Assembly (NCBI RefSeq): GCF_037975245.1
Contig: NC_092567.1
Span: forward strand, 13,284,876 to 13,348,875
Reading direction: 5' to 3'
Source of the DNA: Apostichopus japonicus
Taxonomy: Eukaryota > Echinodermata > Holothuroidea > Aspidochirotida > Stichopodidae
DNA: 64,000 nucleotides
Shown here: positions 63,961 through 64,000 of the stretch, in pieces
How positions within the stretch are numbered: position 1 is the stretch's first letter
How the letters are laid out: every line of letters starts with the position of its first letter
Notes under the pieces: model-generated
Database searches by the model: none
Told to the model about the DNA's origin: nothing
What the model saw: only the letters and a program-made list of their open reading frames with translations
Program-made: the position numbers and the translations under genes

Positions 63961-64000
63961 TCATGTTATTGCTAATTAGAAATCAGAACCAACCTTTGGC

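Overview
This is a window of animal nuclear DNA. It is AT-rich, genes are sparse, coding exons are short and lie between GT...AG introns of up to several kb, and dispersed repeats and tandem arrays make up much of it. Frequent TAGGCCTA-type strings and the repeated TGACCTTTGACCTCCAC unit are features I associate with echinoderm genomes. A sea cucumber or another echinoderm is my best guess, but this is inference from composition and not a database match.

Two host-type genes can be read. The best supported is a plus-strand gene at about 49.3-56.9 kb with at least eleven exons. It encodes an N-terminal globular domain of about 60 residues, a Pro/Gln-rich linker with a 27-residue repeat, a coiled coil, two homologous acidic mini-exons and a C-terminal BEN domain. 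Its stop codon is at 56918-56920 and two AATAAA signals follow. Splice phases agree along nearly the whole model; the initiating exon was not found. The second is a THAP zinc-finger gene with exon 1 at 15709-15858 and exon 2 at 22820-23053, separated by a 7-kb intron full of transposons. Exon 2 carries the AVPTIF-like box but has a frameshift, and the zinc-ligand His is replaced by Tyr. A second, clearly broken THAP domain lies on the minus strand at 46.5-46.8 kb.

Mobile DNA, from left to right. A 600-bp repeat family (A) has copies at 1-165, 673-1300, 18253-18790 and 18845-18945, and a related complete element lies at 26184-26578. A 330-370-bp inverted-repeat family (B) occurs at 1305, 5076, 7012/8085 and 12617. 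A long AT-rich inverted-repeat structure fills 9453-11204. hAT-type elements with 8-bp target duplications lie at 16223-16573, 16618-17936 (with a transposase fossil), 26184-26578 and 28514-30117. A non-LTR retrotransposon lies at 19905-21657 (minus), with LINE 3' ends at 49.9-50.5 and 52.4-52.8 kb. A DIRS-like relic with inverted terminal repeats spans 32538-33986. A tRNA-derived SINE lies at 39864-40252, and a MULE-like transposase fragment at 60443-60838.

Tandem repeats. A family of about 140 bp (C) occurs on both strands and often contains a perfect or near-perfect DR1 nuclear-receptor motif. There is a 97-bp array at 38.2-38.9 kb surrounded by a cluster of GTCACA/TGTGAC palindromes, and a 158-bp array at 44 kb. 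Directly downstream of the BEN gene, four different arrays follow each other at 57.0-59.7 kb. The long intervals not listed as features show no gene or RNA I could support.
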